This document shows, one piece after another, positions 34,486-43,220 of a stretch of 64,000 bases of DNA (the first letter of the stretch is position 1; the number at the start of each line of letters is the position of its first letter). The position numbers and the translations under genes were made by a program. Origin of the DNA: Bog-793 sp050013835 (lineage in GTDB: Bacteria > Actinomycetota > Acidimicrobiia > Acidimicrobiales > Bog-793). The notes beneath the pieces are model-generated. The model did no database searches, was not told where the DNA came from, and saw only the letters and a program-made list of their open reading frames with translations. The DNA is taken from the NCBI GenBank assembly GCA_050013835.1, contig JBEKEM010000001.1, positions 1-64,000 of the forward strand, written 5' to 3'.

Positions 34486-35739
34486 ATGACCGACGAGCGC
34501 TCCGATTCCTGGGACGCGATCCGCGCTCGGATCGAGGACGCCGCCAACCTGCTCGGCCTCGAGGAGGGGCTCACCCAGATCATCGTCAAGCCGGAGCGGA
34601 TCCTCGAGGTCGCAATCCCGATCCGTCGCGACGATGGGCACCTCGAGATCTTCACCGGGTGGCGGGTCCAGCACAGCACGGCCCGCGGCCCGGGCAAGGG
34701 CGGGATCCGGTTCCATCCCGCCGTCGACGTGCGCGAGGTGATGGCGCTCGCCGCTGACATGACGATCAAGTGCGCCGTTGTGGACATCCCATTCGGCGGC
34801 GCCAAGGGCGGCGTCGCCGTCGACCCGGTCTCGCTCTCGGAGGCTGAGCTCGAGCGGCTGACGCGGCGCTACGCCTTCGACATCGCCTCGCTTCTCGGCC
34901 CAGACCGCGACGTCCCCGCTCCCGACGTCAACACCGACGCCAGGATGATGTCGTGGATCATGGACACCGTCTCGATGATGCGGGGCAACGTGACGCCGGG
35001 GGTCGTCACCGGCAAGCCGATCGCCATTGGGGGCATCGCCGGCCACGTCGGCGCGACGTCGTCTGGCGTCGTGATGTGCGCCCAGGCGACCTTTCGCGAG
35101 CTCGGCCGACCGATCACGGGGGCGCGGGCGGTCATCCAGGGCTACGGCAAGGTGGGCGCGCCCCTCGTCTTCCTGCTCTCGTCGCTCGGCGTGCGGGTCG
35201 TCGCCGTGGCGGACGCCGGCGGGGCGATCCACAACCCCGGCGGGATCGACCCGGCCGCCCTCGGCGAGCACTTCGCGCGGGCCGGCACGGTCGCGGGCTT
35301 CGTTAACGCCGAGGCGATCGATCCCGCGTCGCTCTTCGGGATCGGGTGCGAGCTCGCCATCCCGGCGGCGCTCGAGGGCGTGATCACCGCCGAAGTGGCC
35401 TGGTCGTTCGGCGGCAAGGTGCTCGTCGAGGCGGCGAACGGGCCGACGGTGCCGGAGGCCGACCTGATCCTCGAGGAACGGGGGGTCACCGTCGTGCCCG
35501 ACGTGCTCGCCAACGCCGGCGGCGTTGTCGCCTCGTACTTCGAGTGGGCCCAGGCCCGCCAAGGCTACGCCTGGGAGTCCAGCGTCTTCTCGACCCGGCA
35601 CCGCGAGACGATGGAGCGGGCGTTCGACGCGACCTGGCAGAAGTCGGTCTCCCTCAAGGTCCCCCTGCGGCGGGCTGCCGTGGCGCTCGGTCTCGACCGC
35701 GTCGCCGAGGCGACGCGGCTGCGCGGGCTCTTCCCGTAG
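34486..35739 (+). CDS. gdhA: glutamate dehydrogenase (Glu/Leu/Phe/Val dehydrogenase family)
   Basis: A 417-residue enzyme of the short hexameric glutamate dehydrogenase group, interconverting glutamate with 2-oxoglutarate and ammonia. The substrate-binding GPGKGGIRFHP and catalytic-lysine region DIPFGGAKGGVAVDP are intact, as are DVPAPDVNTDARMMSWIMD and the Rossmann motif IQGYGKVGAP. The ATG has a GAGGTGATC site. Coenzyme choice (NAD or NADP) is not certain from sequence. It stands alone before the DUF4232 lipoprotein gene, which starts 20 bases after its stop. Confidence 0.9.
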   Translation: MTDERSDSWDAIRARIEDAANLLGLEEGLTQIIVKPERILEVAIPIRRDDGHLEIFTGWRVQHSTARGPGKGGIRFHPAVDVREVMALAADMTIKCAVVDIPFGGAKGGVAVDPVSLSEAELERLTRRYAFDIASLLGPDRDVPAPDVNTDARMMSWIMDTVSMMRGNVTPGVVTGKPIAIGGIAGHVGATSSGVVMCAQATFRELGRPITGARAVIQGYGKVGAPLVFLLSSLGVRVVAVADAGGAIHNPGGIDPAALGEHFARAGTVAGFVNAEAIDPASLFGIGCELAIPAALEGVITAEVAWSFGGKVLVEAANGPTVPEADLILEERGVTVVPDVLANAGGVVASYFEWAQARQGYAWESSVFSTRHRETMERAFDATWQKSVSLKVPLRRAAVALGLDRVAEATRLRGLFP

Positions 35740-35759
35740 TGGGTAGGGAAGGTTCCCTG

Positions 35760-36371
35760 GTGGGATACGTGGTCCGCCGCCGGGCATTACTGCTGGCCGT
35801 CGTGGTTCTTTCCGGCGTCGGTCTCGGCGCCTGCGCCTCCTCGACGCCCAAGCAGAAGGCCTACCACCATCACCACCACACGACGCCGACATCGTCGACC
35901 ACCTCCTCGTCGACGAGTACTTTGCCGACGACTCTGGCAGAGACGGCCTGCTCGGCCGGTGTCCTCGGAATTTCGCCTGCGCCGGGCGGTGTCGCCGCCG
36001 GAACGTCCTACGTCGTGTTCACCCTCACAAACCGGGGTCCGACGTCCTGCACCCTCGACGGTTACCCGACGCTTCAGTTCTTCAGCCCGTCGGGCGCCTC
36101 GGGGGCCGGCGCGGGAGAGAGACTGTCGATCACGTCGACGGATTCGGGAGCGGCTCCAAGCGTCGTGACGCTTGCGAGTGGTGGAACGGCGGAGTTCATC
36201 GTCGTTATCGACGACGTCCCTGTCGGGGGCGTGGGGTGCTCGGCGGTCGCCTCGGTCGACGTCGCCATCCCCGGAACCGGCGAGGCGGTCGCCGTCCCTG
36301 TCTCGATGCGGCCGTGCGGGGGATCGGTCAGGGTCTACGCGTTCGCCCCGTCGGGTTCGGAGAGCCCCTGA
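35760..36371 (+). CDS. DUF4232 lipoprotein with natural His run and Thr/Ser linker
   Basis: A 203-residue lipoprotein from the GTG at 35760, preceded by AGGGAAGG. The lipobox GLGAC ends the signal at about residue 25. A linker follows with five consecutive histidines (KAYHHHHHTTP) and a Ser/Thr run. The DUF4232 domain begins ACSAGVLGIS and contains LTNRGPTSCTLDGYPTLQFF, with four Cys that probably form two disulfides. DUF4232 proteins are exported actinobacterial proteins of unknown role. The His tract could bind metal. Confidence 0.8.
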   Translation: MGYVVRRRALLLAVVVLSGVGLGACASSTPKQKAYHHHHHTTPTSSTTSSSTSTLPTTLAETACSAGVLGISPAPGGVAAGTSYVVFTLTNRGPTSCTLDGYPTLQFFSPSGASGAGAGERLSITSTDSGAAPSVVTLASGGTAEFIVVIDDVPVGGVGCSAVASVDVAIPGTGEAVAVPVSMRPCGGSVRVYAFAPSGSESP

Positions 36372-36464
36372 GGCGACCGGTTCGATCCGGGCGCGAAGAT
36401 TGCCGGGCATGACCAACCGGTCGCCCGTGAGAGCGCCGGGCCGTGGTCACGCGAGGCGTACGAA

Positions 36465-36538
36465 GGGCGCTTAGCTCAGGTGGTCAGAGCAGCTCGCTTA
36501 CAACGAGCAGGTCGGCGGTTCGAGTCCGTCAGCGCCCA
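36465..36538 (+). tRNA. tRNA-Val, anticodon TAC
   Basis: The acceptor stem GGGCGCT pairs with AGCGCCC, with A as discriminator. The anticodon stem GCTCG/CGAGC encloses CTTACAA, giving TAC (36499-36501). The T arm has GGTTCGAGTCC. The 74-base cloverleaf is complete and CCA is not encoded. A tyrosine recombinase gene begins 88 bp downstream, the usual layout for an integration site at a tRNA 3' end. Confidence 0.95.
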
Positions 36539-36625
36539 CTAAATACCGTCTGATGAGGAAGTATGTCGCGGTGATGACCCCCTCGCGACTTTGCACACCG
36601 CAAGAAGAGCAGATGACTTTGCCTG

Positions 36626-37555
36626 ATGCCCGCGAAGCCAGACGCGGCTGTCTTCGGAGAAATCGAGGATCTGATCCCGAGTTGGACGCGCAGTCTGCGT
36701 GCTCGCAACAAATCCCCGAAGACGATCCGGGGCTACCGGGAGACTGCCGAGATCTTTCGGGCCTTCCTGGTCAACAAGGGGATGCCTACAGCGCTCGACA
36801 GGATCGGTCGTGAGCACGTGGAGGCGTTCGTCGAAGACCAACTAGCCCGATGCAAGCCGACCACGGCGCTGACGCGATATCAAGCTCTTCGGCAGTTCTT
36901 CTTGTTTGCTGCCGAGGAGGGCGAGCTTGGCGACTCACCGATGGCTCGAATGAAGCCACCGACTATCGGTGAGGTGCCAGTTCCGGTCGTCTCTGATGAT
37001 GATCTGAGGAGGCTCCTCCGGACGGTCGAGGGTAGAGATCGGGCGAGTTTCGAGCACAAGCGCGACGTCGCGATTTTTCGGCTCTTCATTGAGACGGGGT
37101 GCCGACTGGCAGAAGTGGCGAACCTCACAACGGGTGATCTCGACCTCGACCTCGAAGTGATCGTCGTCACCGGCAAGGGATCTCGGGTGCGGTCGGTGCC
37201 CTTCGGTCCAAAGTGCGCTACCGCCTTGGATCGCTACCTCCGGCTTCGCTCCCGCCATCCAAAGGCTCGGTCATCGTCGGCACTGTTGCTGGGCCCCAAG
37301 GGCGGACTCACAGACTCCGGTATTACCCAGGTTCTGTGGCGACGTTGTGACGAGGCAGGTATCTCCCGGTTGCATCCCCATCAACTTCGACACACGGCTG
37401 CGCACGCGTGGCTCGCGGCCAGCGGCAGCGAGGCGGACGCGATGCGTCTTTTCGGGTGGAAAAGCCGTCAGATGCTCAATCGCTACGGAGCATCAAATGC
37501 CGACAAGCGCGCCAGAGACGCATATCGGCGCTTGCTGCCGGGGGACCGGTTGTAA
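36626..37555 (+). CDS. tyrosine recombinase/integrase next to tRNA-Val
   Basis: A 309-residue tyrosine recombinase from the ATG at 36626. It has an N-terminal SAM-like core-binding domain (SPKTIRGYRETAEIFRAFL) and a C-terminal catalytic domain. Arg I lies in ETGCRLAEVANL, and the box II residues in HPHQLRHTAAHAW. GWKS replaces the usual GHxS, a common variant. The nucleophile Tyr is in QMLNRYGAS. It resembles XerD-like phage and ICE integrases. Placed just after tRNA-Val, it probably brought in the low-density region that follows. I could not find the duplicated tRNA end (attR) in the window. Confidence 0.88.
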   Translation: MPAKPDAAVFGEIEDLIPSWTRSLRARNKSPKTIRGYRETAEIFRAFLVNKGMPTALDRIGREHVEAFVEDQLARCKPTTALTRYQALRQFFLFAAEEGELGDSPMARMKPPTIGEVPVPVVSDDDLRRLLRTVEGRDRASFEHKRDVAIFRLFIETGCRLAEVANLTTGDLDLDLEVIVVTGKGSRVRSVPFGPKCATALDRYLRLRSRHPKARSSSALLLGPKGGLTDSGITQVLWRRCDEAGISRLHPHQLRHTAAHAWLAASGSEADAMRLFGWKSRQMLNRYGASNADKRARDAYRRLLPGDRL

Positions 37556-37708
37556 GAAACCTCACTGCTGTCGCGAGCGCAAACCGGGCATTCTGTTCCG
37601 AGCGCTCCTGTGGGTCGGCGCGCTTCGGGTGGCTACCGTCAAGCGCGCCCGCCTTGTTTGTGATGAACGTGCGACCTGCCGCCGGGACGGCTCCGTACGA
37701 TAGCGGCG

Positions 37709-37756
37709 ATGAACGGGAGACCGACGAGCAGCATCCCCAGCGTCGCTCACACGTGA
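37709..37756 (+). CDS. possible 15-residue leader peptide before the MFS gene
   Basis: ATG at 37709 opens a 15-codon frame (MNGRPTSSIPSVAHT) whose TGA overlaps the GTG start of the transporter (GTGA). TACGAT lies seven bases before the ATG, so the transcript may begin at this codon. A leaderless mini-frame coupled to the main gene could set its translation rate. This is a reading of spacing only. Confidence 0.35.
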   Translation: MNGRPTSSIPSVAHT

Positions 37757-38973
37757 CCGACAGAACCGTCGTTGTTGACCGAGCCACCCTGTTGCGGTGG
37801 CGAAGGGCGATCATGGCCGCCTTTGGTCTCGGTGGGATCACTGTTGCCGCCTGGGGCCCCCGGCTTCCGGCGGTCAAAGCGGAACTCGGCATCGGCATCG
37901 CTACGATCGGCCTGCTCCTTGCTGGCGTGACGGTCGGGGCCATCGCCGGTCTCGTCGCCTCGGCACCGATACTCCACCGGTTCGGGAGTCGGGGTGGCAT
38001 GACCGCATCGCTCCTAGTCGTCGCCGCGGCGATGGCTGTCATGGGCGTGGCCATAACCCTGCGATCGGTTCCACTGGTCAGCGTTGCTCTCCTGGTCATA
38101 GGACTAGGGATCGGCACCCTCGACGTGGTGATCAACGTGGAGGGGTCGGCGATCGAACGGGCCGCCGGCCGCACCCTCATGCCCCTGATGCACGGGACGT
38201 GGTCGATCGGTGCCGCAGTGGGATCGGGAATCGGTGCGGCGTGCGCGGCACTCGGAGTCACTCCCTCGGTGCAGTTCATCGGCGAAGCGGTCATCATCGG
38301 GGCGGTCGGACTTGCCATGGCCCCGGCCATCCCTTCCGGGGGCCGCACGCGGGTCGCATTGCCCACCGAGACGCGCCTCGCCAAGGTGCGCCAATGGCTG
38401 CACGGTTGGACGGATTGGCGTCTGCTGCTGATCGGCGTAGTCCTGCTCGGTGTCGAGCTCGGCGAGGGGTCCGCGAACAACTGGCTCACCCTCGCTGTCC
38501 GCAACGATCATGGCCAGACCGCTGCCATCGCCGCCCTCTTCTTCACCGCGTTCGCTACCGGCGAGGCTCTTGCTCGGATCTTCGGTGGTCCAGTCGTCGA
38601 CCGGCTCGGGCGCGTTCGCACCATCCGGTACACCACCGCCCTCGGCGTACTGGGCGTGGTTCTTTTTATCCTTGGCGCCAACTTCTGGACCGTCCTCGTC
38701 GGTGTCCTGCTCTGGGCGGTTGGGGTCTCAATGGGCTTCCCCCTTGGCATGTCCGCTGCCGCCGAGAGCGGGCCAGACCCGGCCGCACGCGTCAGTGTCG
38801 TTGCCTCCATCGGCTATTTCGCCAACCTCGCCGGGCCACCAGCCATCGGCTTGCTCGCCGGGGCCGCCGGTCTTCTCAATGCCCTGTGGCTCGTCGTCGC
38901 ACTCTTCCTCGCCGCGTTCGCCGTCGCCGGATCACTGCGGCAGCCCGCGGCACCTTCTGGCGTCGCAGGGTAG
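37753..38973 (+). CDS. MFS transporter
   Basis: A 406-residue major facilitator protein from the GTG at 37753, with twelve predicted membrane segments. The first loop has AAWGPRLPAVKAELG, seen in drug and sugar-type MFS proteins of the YfkF/BicA-like group, and the central loop is short. Longer in-frame starts exist upstream, but those residues are polar and do not fit. It lies within the suspected island directly after the integrase. Substrate unknown. Efflux of small molecules is the usual role of this group. Confidence 0.8.
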   Translation: MTDRTVVVDRATLLRWRRAIMAAFGLGGITVAAWGPRLPAVKAELGIGIATIGLLLAGVTVGAIAGLVASAPILHRFGSRGGMTASLLVVAAAMAVMGVAITLRSVPLVSVALLVIGLGIGTLDVVINVEGSAIERAAGRTLMPLMHGTWSIGAAVGSGIGAACAALGVTPSVQFIGEAVIIGAVGLAMAPAIPSGGRTRVALPTETRLAKVRQWLHGWTDWRLLLIGVVLLGVELGEGSANNWLTLAVRNDHGQTAAIAALFFTAFATGEALARIFGGPVVDRLGRVRTIRYTTALGVLGVVLFILGANFWTVLVGVLLWAVGVSMGFPLGMSAAAESGPDPAARVSVVASIGYFANLAGPPAIGLLAGAAGLLNALWLVVALFLAAFAVAGSLRQPAAPSGVAG

Positions 38974-39132
38974 GGACCAATGGTGTCTTACCGGGCCCGA
39001 CCGGAAGACCAACCAGTTGATTTTTCGTTCCTTGCCAGCAAACAAGGCCACAACTGGTTCTTCTGTGGTACCGCTGCTGCAGGAATTGCCGCTAGCTAGC
39101 AGGGACATATTCGGCGTTACGCGCAGTCGTGA

Positions 39133-39306
39133 GTGCCACATAACGCACGGCGATTAGGTGGCAAGGCCCTCGCCAACCTCTCGCACCTGCCACCAGAGGC
39201 GCTCGAAACGGTGAAGCGGGTGCTGCACGGCGAGCACCTCGTCTCCGACATCGACGCTCTCGTGATCACGCGGGCGCTGCGCCACGGCGACGCGGCCGCC
39301 GTCTGA
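39133..39306 (+). pseudogene. IS1634-like transposase fragment
   Basis: An internal fragment of about 57 codons reading KALANLSHLPPEALETVKR and LHGEHLVSDIDALVITRALR (from two neighbouring stretches), with the family-like ending HGDAAAV before a TGA. It closely resembles the N-terminal part of IS1634-family transposases. The rest is gone and an in-frame stop lies upstream. Confidence 0.5.
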
Positions 39307-39391
39307 CGCCCATGTAAATCGCGCTCGCCGAGCATCATGCCGCCTGTCGCTCTGCCGTTCTCCTTCGTCGCGTTGCCTGATCTTCCGCCGG

Positions 39392-39508
39392 TGGCGGTCG
39401 CTCGGTTGGCTTACCCCCGTCGAGTTTGAGCGCGCCTTCGCCCTCACGCCACCGCGGCAGCAGGATCAGTCACAACCGGAGTCAGCTGAACGTGCAGCAG
39501 ACCCTTAA
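39392..39508 (+). pseudogene. probable C-terminal scrap of an IS3-type transposase
   Basis: The frame reads RWRSLGWLTPVEFERAFAL and then ends at TAA. The segment LGWLTPVEFE is like the end of IS3-family integrase-type transposases. Nothing else of the element is recognisable. It adds to the evidence for repeated insertions after the integrase. Confidence 0.4.
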
Positions 39509-39999
39509 ACAACCCACTTTCGGTGGCACGACCAGACGCGTAACGTGTGGCTGGGCCCTCGGGGGTAAACCCACACCGAAGAGCCGGAGTTGAGGGTGAG
39601 AACCGGCCGCGCTGGCAGGTCTTTTGACCACAGGTGTCGTTCCCTCCTTGGGACGCTCCCGAGGGCCCACTACCTCATCAGCACCCAGTTTTCGTTTTGG
39701 TTGCATGCGGCGGCGACCAATGGCCACCGGCATCTCTCAAGAGGGCAAGGTGCTTCTGGCGCGATTCAGCTGGAACACGCTGCCGGGCACCCGCGTCGAA
39801 CTGCCGGTCCAGCACCAGGGTCGCTTGTACGGCCAGTTGATGCCGGTCCCCAGCCCCGGAGTCGTGGTGCCGCTCGAGTGCCGGTTCGTGGCGATGGCGC
39901 TCGCCAACGAAGTCGGCGCCGTGCTCTCAGGTCTAAGACATCCAAGCAGCCAAGTGATCCGTCGCCTGACAGGACGGGCCTGGCGGCGCAACCGACCGA
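39509..39999. other. 491-bp gap in the decayed island, no gene recognised
   Basis: Short open frames occur on both strands but none resembles a known family. The plus-strand stretch at 39760-39930 (ELPVQHQGRLYGQLMPVP) looks protein-like and may be a relic. There is no start with a ribosome site. Confidence 0.4.
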
Positions 40000-40935
40000 T
40001 CACCGACCGTGAATCATTACTTTCTCGCGCGCGAGCCGAAGCTGGGCGAGAAAGGTGCCGAACAACGTGTCGCGTTCTTCGGCCAGCCGCGAGTGGGAAA
40101 ACGCGAGGACGCGGTCCTGGGCGATCTCAACGCTGTTCGGTGCATCGCTCGGAAGCTGAACGCTGTCGTCCCCGGTCGCCGCTTCGACTTCCCAATTCCC
40201 CGCGGTCCTGCGTAGCAGGGCGACGCCGTCGAGGCCGAAGGTATGTCGAATCGAGCGAACCGCCTCGGAGAGGTCATCCGGGGCGACGATCAGGTCGGCC
40301 GCGAAGCGCGCAAGATTCTGCGCCTCGGTGTTGGCGCGGACCACCTGTGCACCGCGCCGAGCGAGCAGATCAACCAAACCGCCTACCGCAGCGGCGACCA
40401 CTCCGAACGTGATCAGCGCAATCAAATCGACGAGGTGCGCCACCCGGAAGCTGTGCAAGGGCGCCGTGTAATAGAAGTCACTGAGAGCGACGGCAACGGC
40501 GGTCGCTACAACTGCCGGGAACACCCCGCCCAACAGCGCCACGCCAACCACGGCGACGAGCGAACACAACAACGCCCCAGCAAGCCCCAACGAGGAACGC
40601 ACCGGGATCAGCCCGATCGTGATCACCCCCGGCGCGACGACGGAGAGGAGCCAGGCCACCACACGGCGCGGACCCGGAAGGGCCGGCCGATGAAGAGGTA
40701 GTTGGGGAAGTTCGGCCGGCCCGATGTGCTCTGCGAGGCGACGAGCCGGAATCACGTGCACTTCTACCGGGCCAGCGGCGCGAATTGCCTTGTTGATCAC
40801 CGATCCGTGCAGCAACTCGTAGACGCGAAAACGACGGGTTGCTCCCAGCACGAGCTGGTTGGCTTTCTCCCGCCGGGCAAATTCGAGAACGGCATTCGCC
40901 ACGTCGATCCCCGCGAGTTCGGAGTACCGTCCGCC
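40000..40935 (-). pseudogene. kdpD: kdpD relic: USP end, DUF4118 membrane domain and GAF part
   Basis: Reading on the minus strand from about 40935, the sequence matches the middle of the osmosensitive K+ sensor KdpD: the end of the USP-like domain (ANAVLEFARREKANQLVLG), then four hydrophobic segments of the DUF4118 domain (APGVITIGLIPVRSSLG, DFYYTAPLHSFRV), then a GAF-like stretch. It stops at 40000, before any histidine-kinase core. The N-terminal KdpD domain is also missing. The upstream continuation of this open frame runs antisense to kdpE and is chance. With no kinase it cannot signal. Confidence 0.7.
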
Positions 40936-40944
40936 GAGGAAACC

Positions 40945-41274
40945 CCGGTCGTCGAGACCGCCGACTTCACTATCGACCTCGCAACGAAGCGTGTTCGGCG
41001 TGTAGACGGCACCGACGTCCGTCTCACGGCCACCGAGTGGCAGGTCGTAGGGATCCTCGCCCGCAATCCCGGCAAGCTTGTGACCCAGCGCCAGCTCCTC
41101 GAAGAAGTGTGGGGGTTGCGCGACACCAAGACCAACTACCTGCGCGTGTTCATGGTGGCGATCCGCCGAAAGCTCGAACCCGACCCCTCCCGGCCGCGCT
41201 ACTTCATCACCGAGCCCGGATCGGGACTGCGGTTCGTACCCGAAGGCGCTGCGGGCGAGACGCGACTTCCCTAG
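40945..41274 (+). pseudogene. kdpE: kdpE relic: DNA-binding half of the response regulator
   Basis: The plus-strand frame from about 40945 encodes the OmpR-type winged helix of KdpE: TADFTIDLATKRVRRVDGTD, LTATEWQVVGILARNPGKLV, and the C-terminal PRYFITEPGSGLRFV. The receiver domain with its phosphorylated Asp is absent. The open frame to the left (from 40702) is antisense to kdpD. In intact operons kdpD precedes kdpE on one strand. Here the two fragments stand head to head, so an inversion with deletions took place. Confidence 0.7.
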
Positions 41275-41732
41275 GGGAGTTGGTGCTGTCGACTCCTCGC
41301 GCCAGACGCAAGTCCTTGCCGACAAGCGGTGCTTCCCTCAGCTCCGGACGCCTCCGCGGCTGGCGAGCCCGGCCAGGTTACGCGGGCGCGCCTTCCGGGA
41401 CACCTTCTGTGGACCAGATCGCCGAATACTTGCGCGAATTCTCGACGCCCGAGCGTGCGACCTGATCGGGGTTCGCGAGCCGTCTTGCGCGTGGACGCCA
41501 TGTCGACGCGTCGGTATTCGGTGCAGCAAGTTATTCGCGCGGTCCGCCTGTCGGCATTTTCAGGATGGCCGGCTGGGCAAGTCTCCCATGGCGGCGTGAG
41601 CTGCCGATCCCACGATTCCCGCAACAGCTTCGGGTCCTGGATCGTGCCAGGATTTGGTCTTGTCCCATCGAGAGGCGACCGGAGGCCAAGGCACCGTTCG
41701 GTGGCGGCGCTTGTATCAAACTGGCCTTACGC
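41275..41732. other. 458-bp gap, no gene recognised
   Basis: A short plus-strand frame ending at 41465 closes with SVDQIAEYLREFSTPERAT, which looks like a protein C-terminus, but nothing upstream of it is recognisable. The remaining frames are Arg-rich and chance-like. Confidence 0.35.
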
Positions 41733-42302
41733 TCAGGAGAACGTGTAGTTGGGGATCCCTGTGCCGGAGTGGATCGGGCGGACGTTCATCGACGAGATGT
41801 GGGGGCAGACCGTCACGGGGAAGTTCTCCACCTCGTCGGCTTCACCCACTGGCATTGGCTGGCCGGGCGGGACGACCCTCAGCCCTGCCGCTGTAACACC
41901 TTGGCCGGGGCACGCCGCGCCCGTGTCTTCGACGCCCAGGATTGCATGTGCTGTCGCGCCAGGCTGGAGCGTGACCGTGCTCGGGACGACGCCTTGGTGC
42001 GATGCGGACTCACCGATCTCGACGCGGTGCAGAGTGACGGCCGATACGTCGGGGAAGCCGTGCAAGGTGCAGGACTGGGTCCCGATGTTGCTGAACTCCA
42101 GTTCGTAGTATGTGGTACCGGCGGTGCCGCTGCCTTCCACCGCCGCCCAGACCTCAGTGTTGGCGGCGCGGCAACTCGTGATTGCGGCCGAGGAGCGCGG
42201 GGCTGCCGATGCGGCCAGAACAGCAGTGGGGAGCAGAATCGCACCGCAAACCAGAGCGGCACCGACAGCGAGCCACTTCGTGTGGCGCAGTGAAAGCTTC
42301 AT
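41733..42302 (-). CDS. exported DUF4232 protein
   Basis: A 189-residue protein from the ATG at 42302, with AGAAGGA as ribosome site eight bases upstream. The signal peptide (WLAVGAALVCGAILLPTAV) is followed by a cleavage-like AASA, so it is secreted rather than lipid-anchored. The DUF4232 domain begins SCRAANTEVWAAVEG and has YELEFSNIGTQSCTLHGFPD, with paired cysteines. It is a distant relative of the lipoprotein at 35760. Function unknown. It is the only intact gene in the right half of the suspected island. Confidence 0.75.
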   Translation of the reverse strand: MKLSLRHTKWLAVGAALVCGAILLPTAVLAASAAPRSSAAITSCRAANTEVWAAVEGSGTAGTTYYELEFSNIGTQSCTLHGFPDVSAVTLHRVEIGESASHQGVVPSTVTLQPGATAHAILGVEDTGAACPGQGVTAAGLRVVPPGQPMPVGEADEVENFPVTVCPHISSMNVRPIHSGTGIPNYTFS

Positions 42303-42864
42303 GGTGGTTCCTTCTTGGTTGGTTTTCCTCAACGTATCGCTAATCCAACGTGACATCGGGCCGCACCGGGAAGAGCAAGGCTGCGAGATCCTGACGGATT
42401 GGCACCTGGTTCGGAAGCCAGGCCGACACAGGCCGGCAGACGGTTCGTGAGCCAGCCCCTCAGGATCTCTGAACGCTGCGAACCAACCGGAACGTCTAGG
42501 TGGATTCTTCAATAAGACGGCCTTGGAGCGCGACACGCGCCCCATAACGTTCCGACAGATGCCGGTCTGCACGTGCCCCTGACCGTCAGGTAGGCGCGGC
42601 AATACGGAACTTCGGGGAGGGTGGCAACCGCACGCGTGCAGCGCTCGATTTCGGGCGGCACGCCTCCACGGTCCGACTAGCCCTCATCAAGGGAGGGGTG
42701 GATACCTCAGAACGGAATTGGCGAGATGCGACTCAGCGATCGGAGTGATATCGAACGGGCTCATTCCAACTGCACCCTGACGACGCGCCTAGCGATAACA
42801 CCCCGGCACGCGGTGAGATCGATGCCCGTTTCTGGTGTGCCGCACTTGCTCTAATCCTGATCGT
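42303..42864. other. 562-bp gap upstream of the DUF4232 gene
   Basis: No recognisable gene. The part next to 42302 should hold the promoter of the minus-strand DUF4232 gene. On that strand TTGGAT and TACGTT occur near 42340-42320, but the pairing is weak. Confidence 0.35.
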
Positions 42865-43080
42865 TCACGACTGCTTTGGTTTCGGGCGTGGCACCCGGGT
42901 CCAGAGTCGCTTGGCCGGCGCAGCGCTCGTCGCCTCGTTCGGCGCCTGCGAGAACAGGTTCCGGATCATCGCCACCGCCAGCGGGAACGTCGGTTGCCAG
43001 CCTTTCGGGTTGATGCCGTCCCAGGTCAGCCAGGCGACCGTCGCCTCCGGGTGGACGTCGTCGGCTGGCGAGGGGTTCGC
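42865..43080 (-). pseudogene. possible C-terminal gene relic, family unknown
   Basis: A minus-strand frame open from 43216 to a TGA at 42865 has no usable start codon, yet its last 70 codons look like real protein: ADDVHPEATVAWLTWDG, WQPTFPLAVAMIRNLFSQAP and a basic ending PRPKPKQS. Codon third positions are GC-rich as in neighbouring genes. It may be the tail of a gene cut by the rearrangements of this region. Confidence 0.3.
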
Positions 43081-43220
43081 CGTCCGGTCAGCATCGTCGG
43101 ATATTCGACTACGCGACGGTCGACTCCCACCCGACCTGGGGCTTCCGGCCGCGTCACCGGGCCCGGCTTCCGGACGCCGATGGCCGCGCTCGACAAACGG
43201 TGAACCGGCATACTGGGCCT

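Noticed and set aside
40702..40940. N-terminal part of an apparent 190-codon KdpE-like gene
   Set aside because: This stretch is antisense to the kdpD membrane domain. Only the part after about 40945 matches KdpE.
36515..43200. attL/attR duplication of the tRNA-Val 3' end
   Set aside because: I looked for a second copy of GAGTCCGTCAGCGCCCA in the following region and found none.
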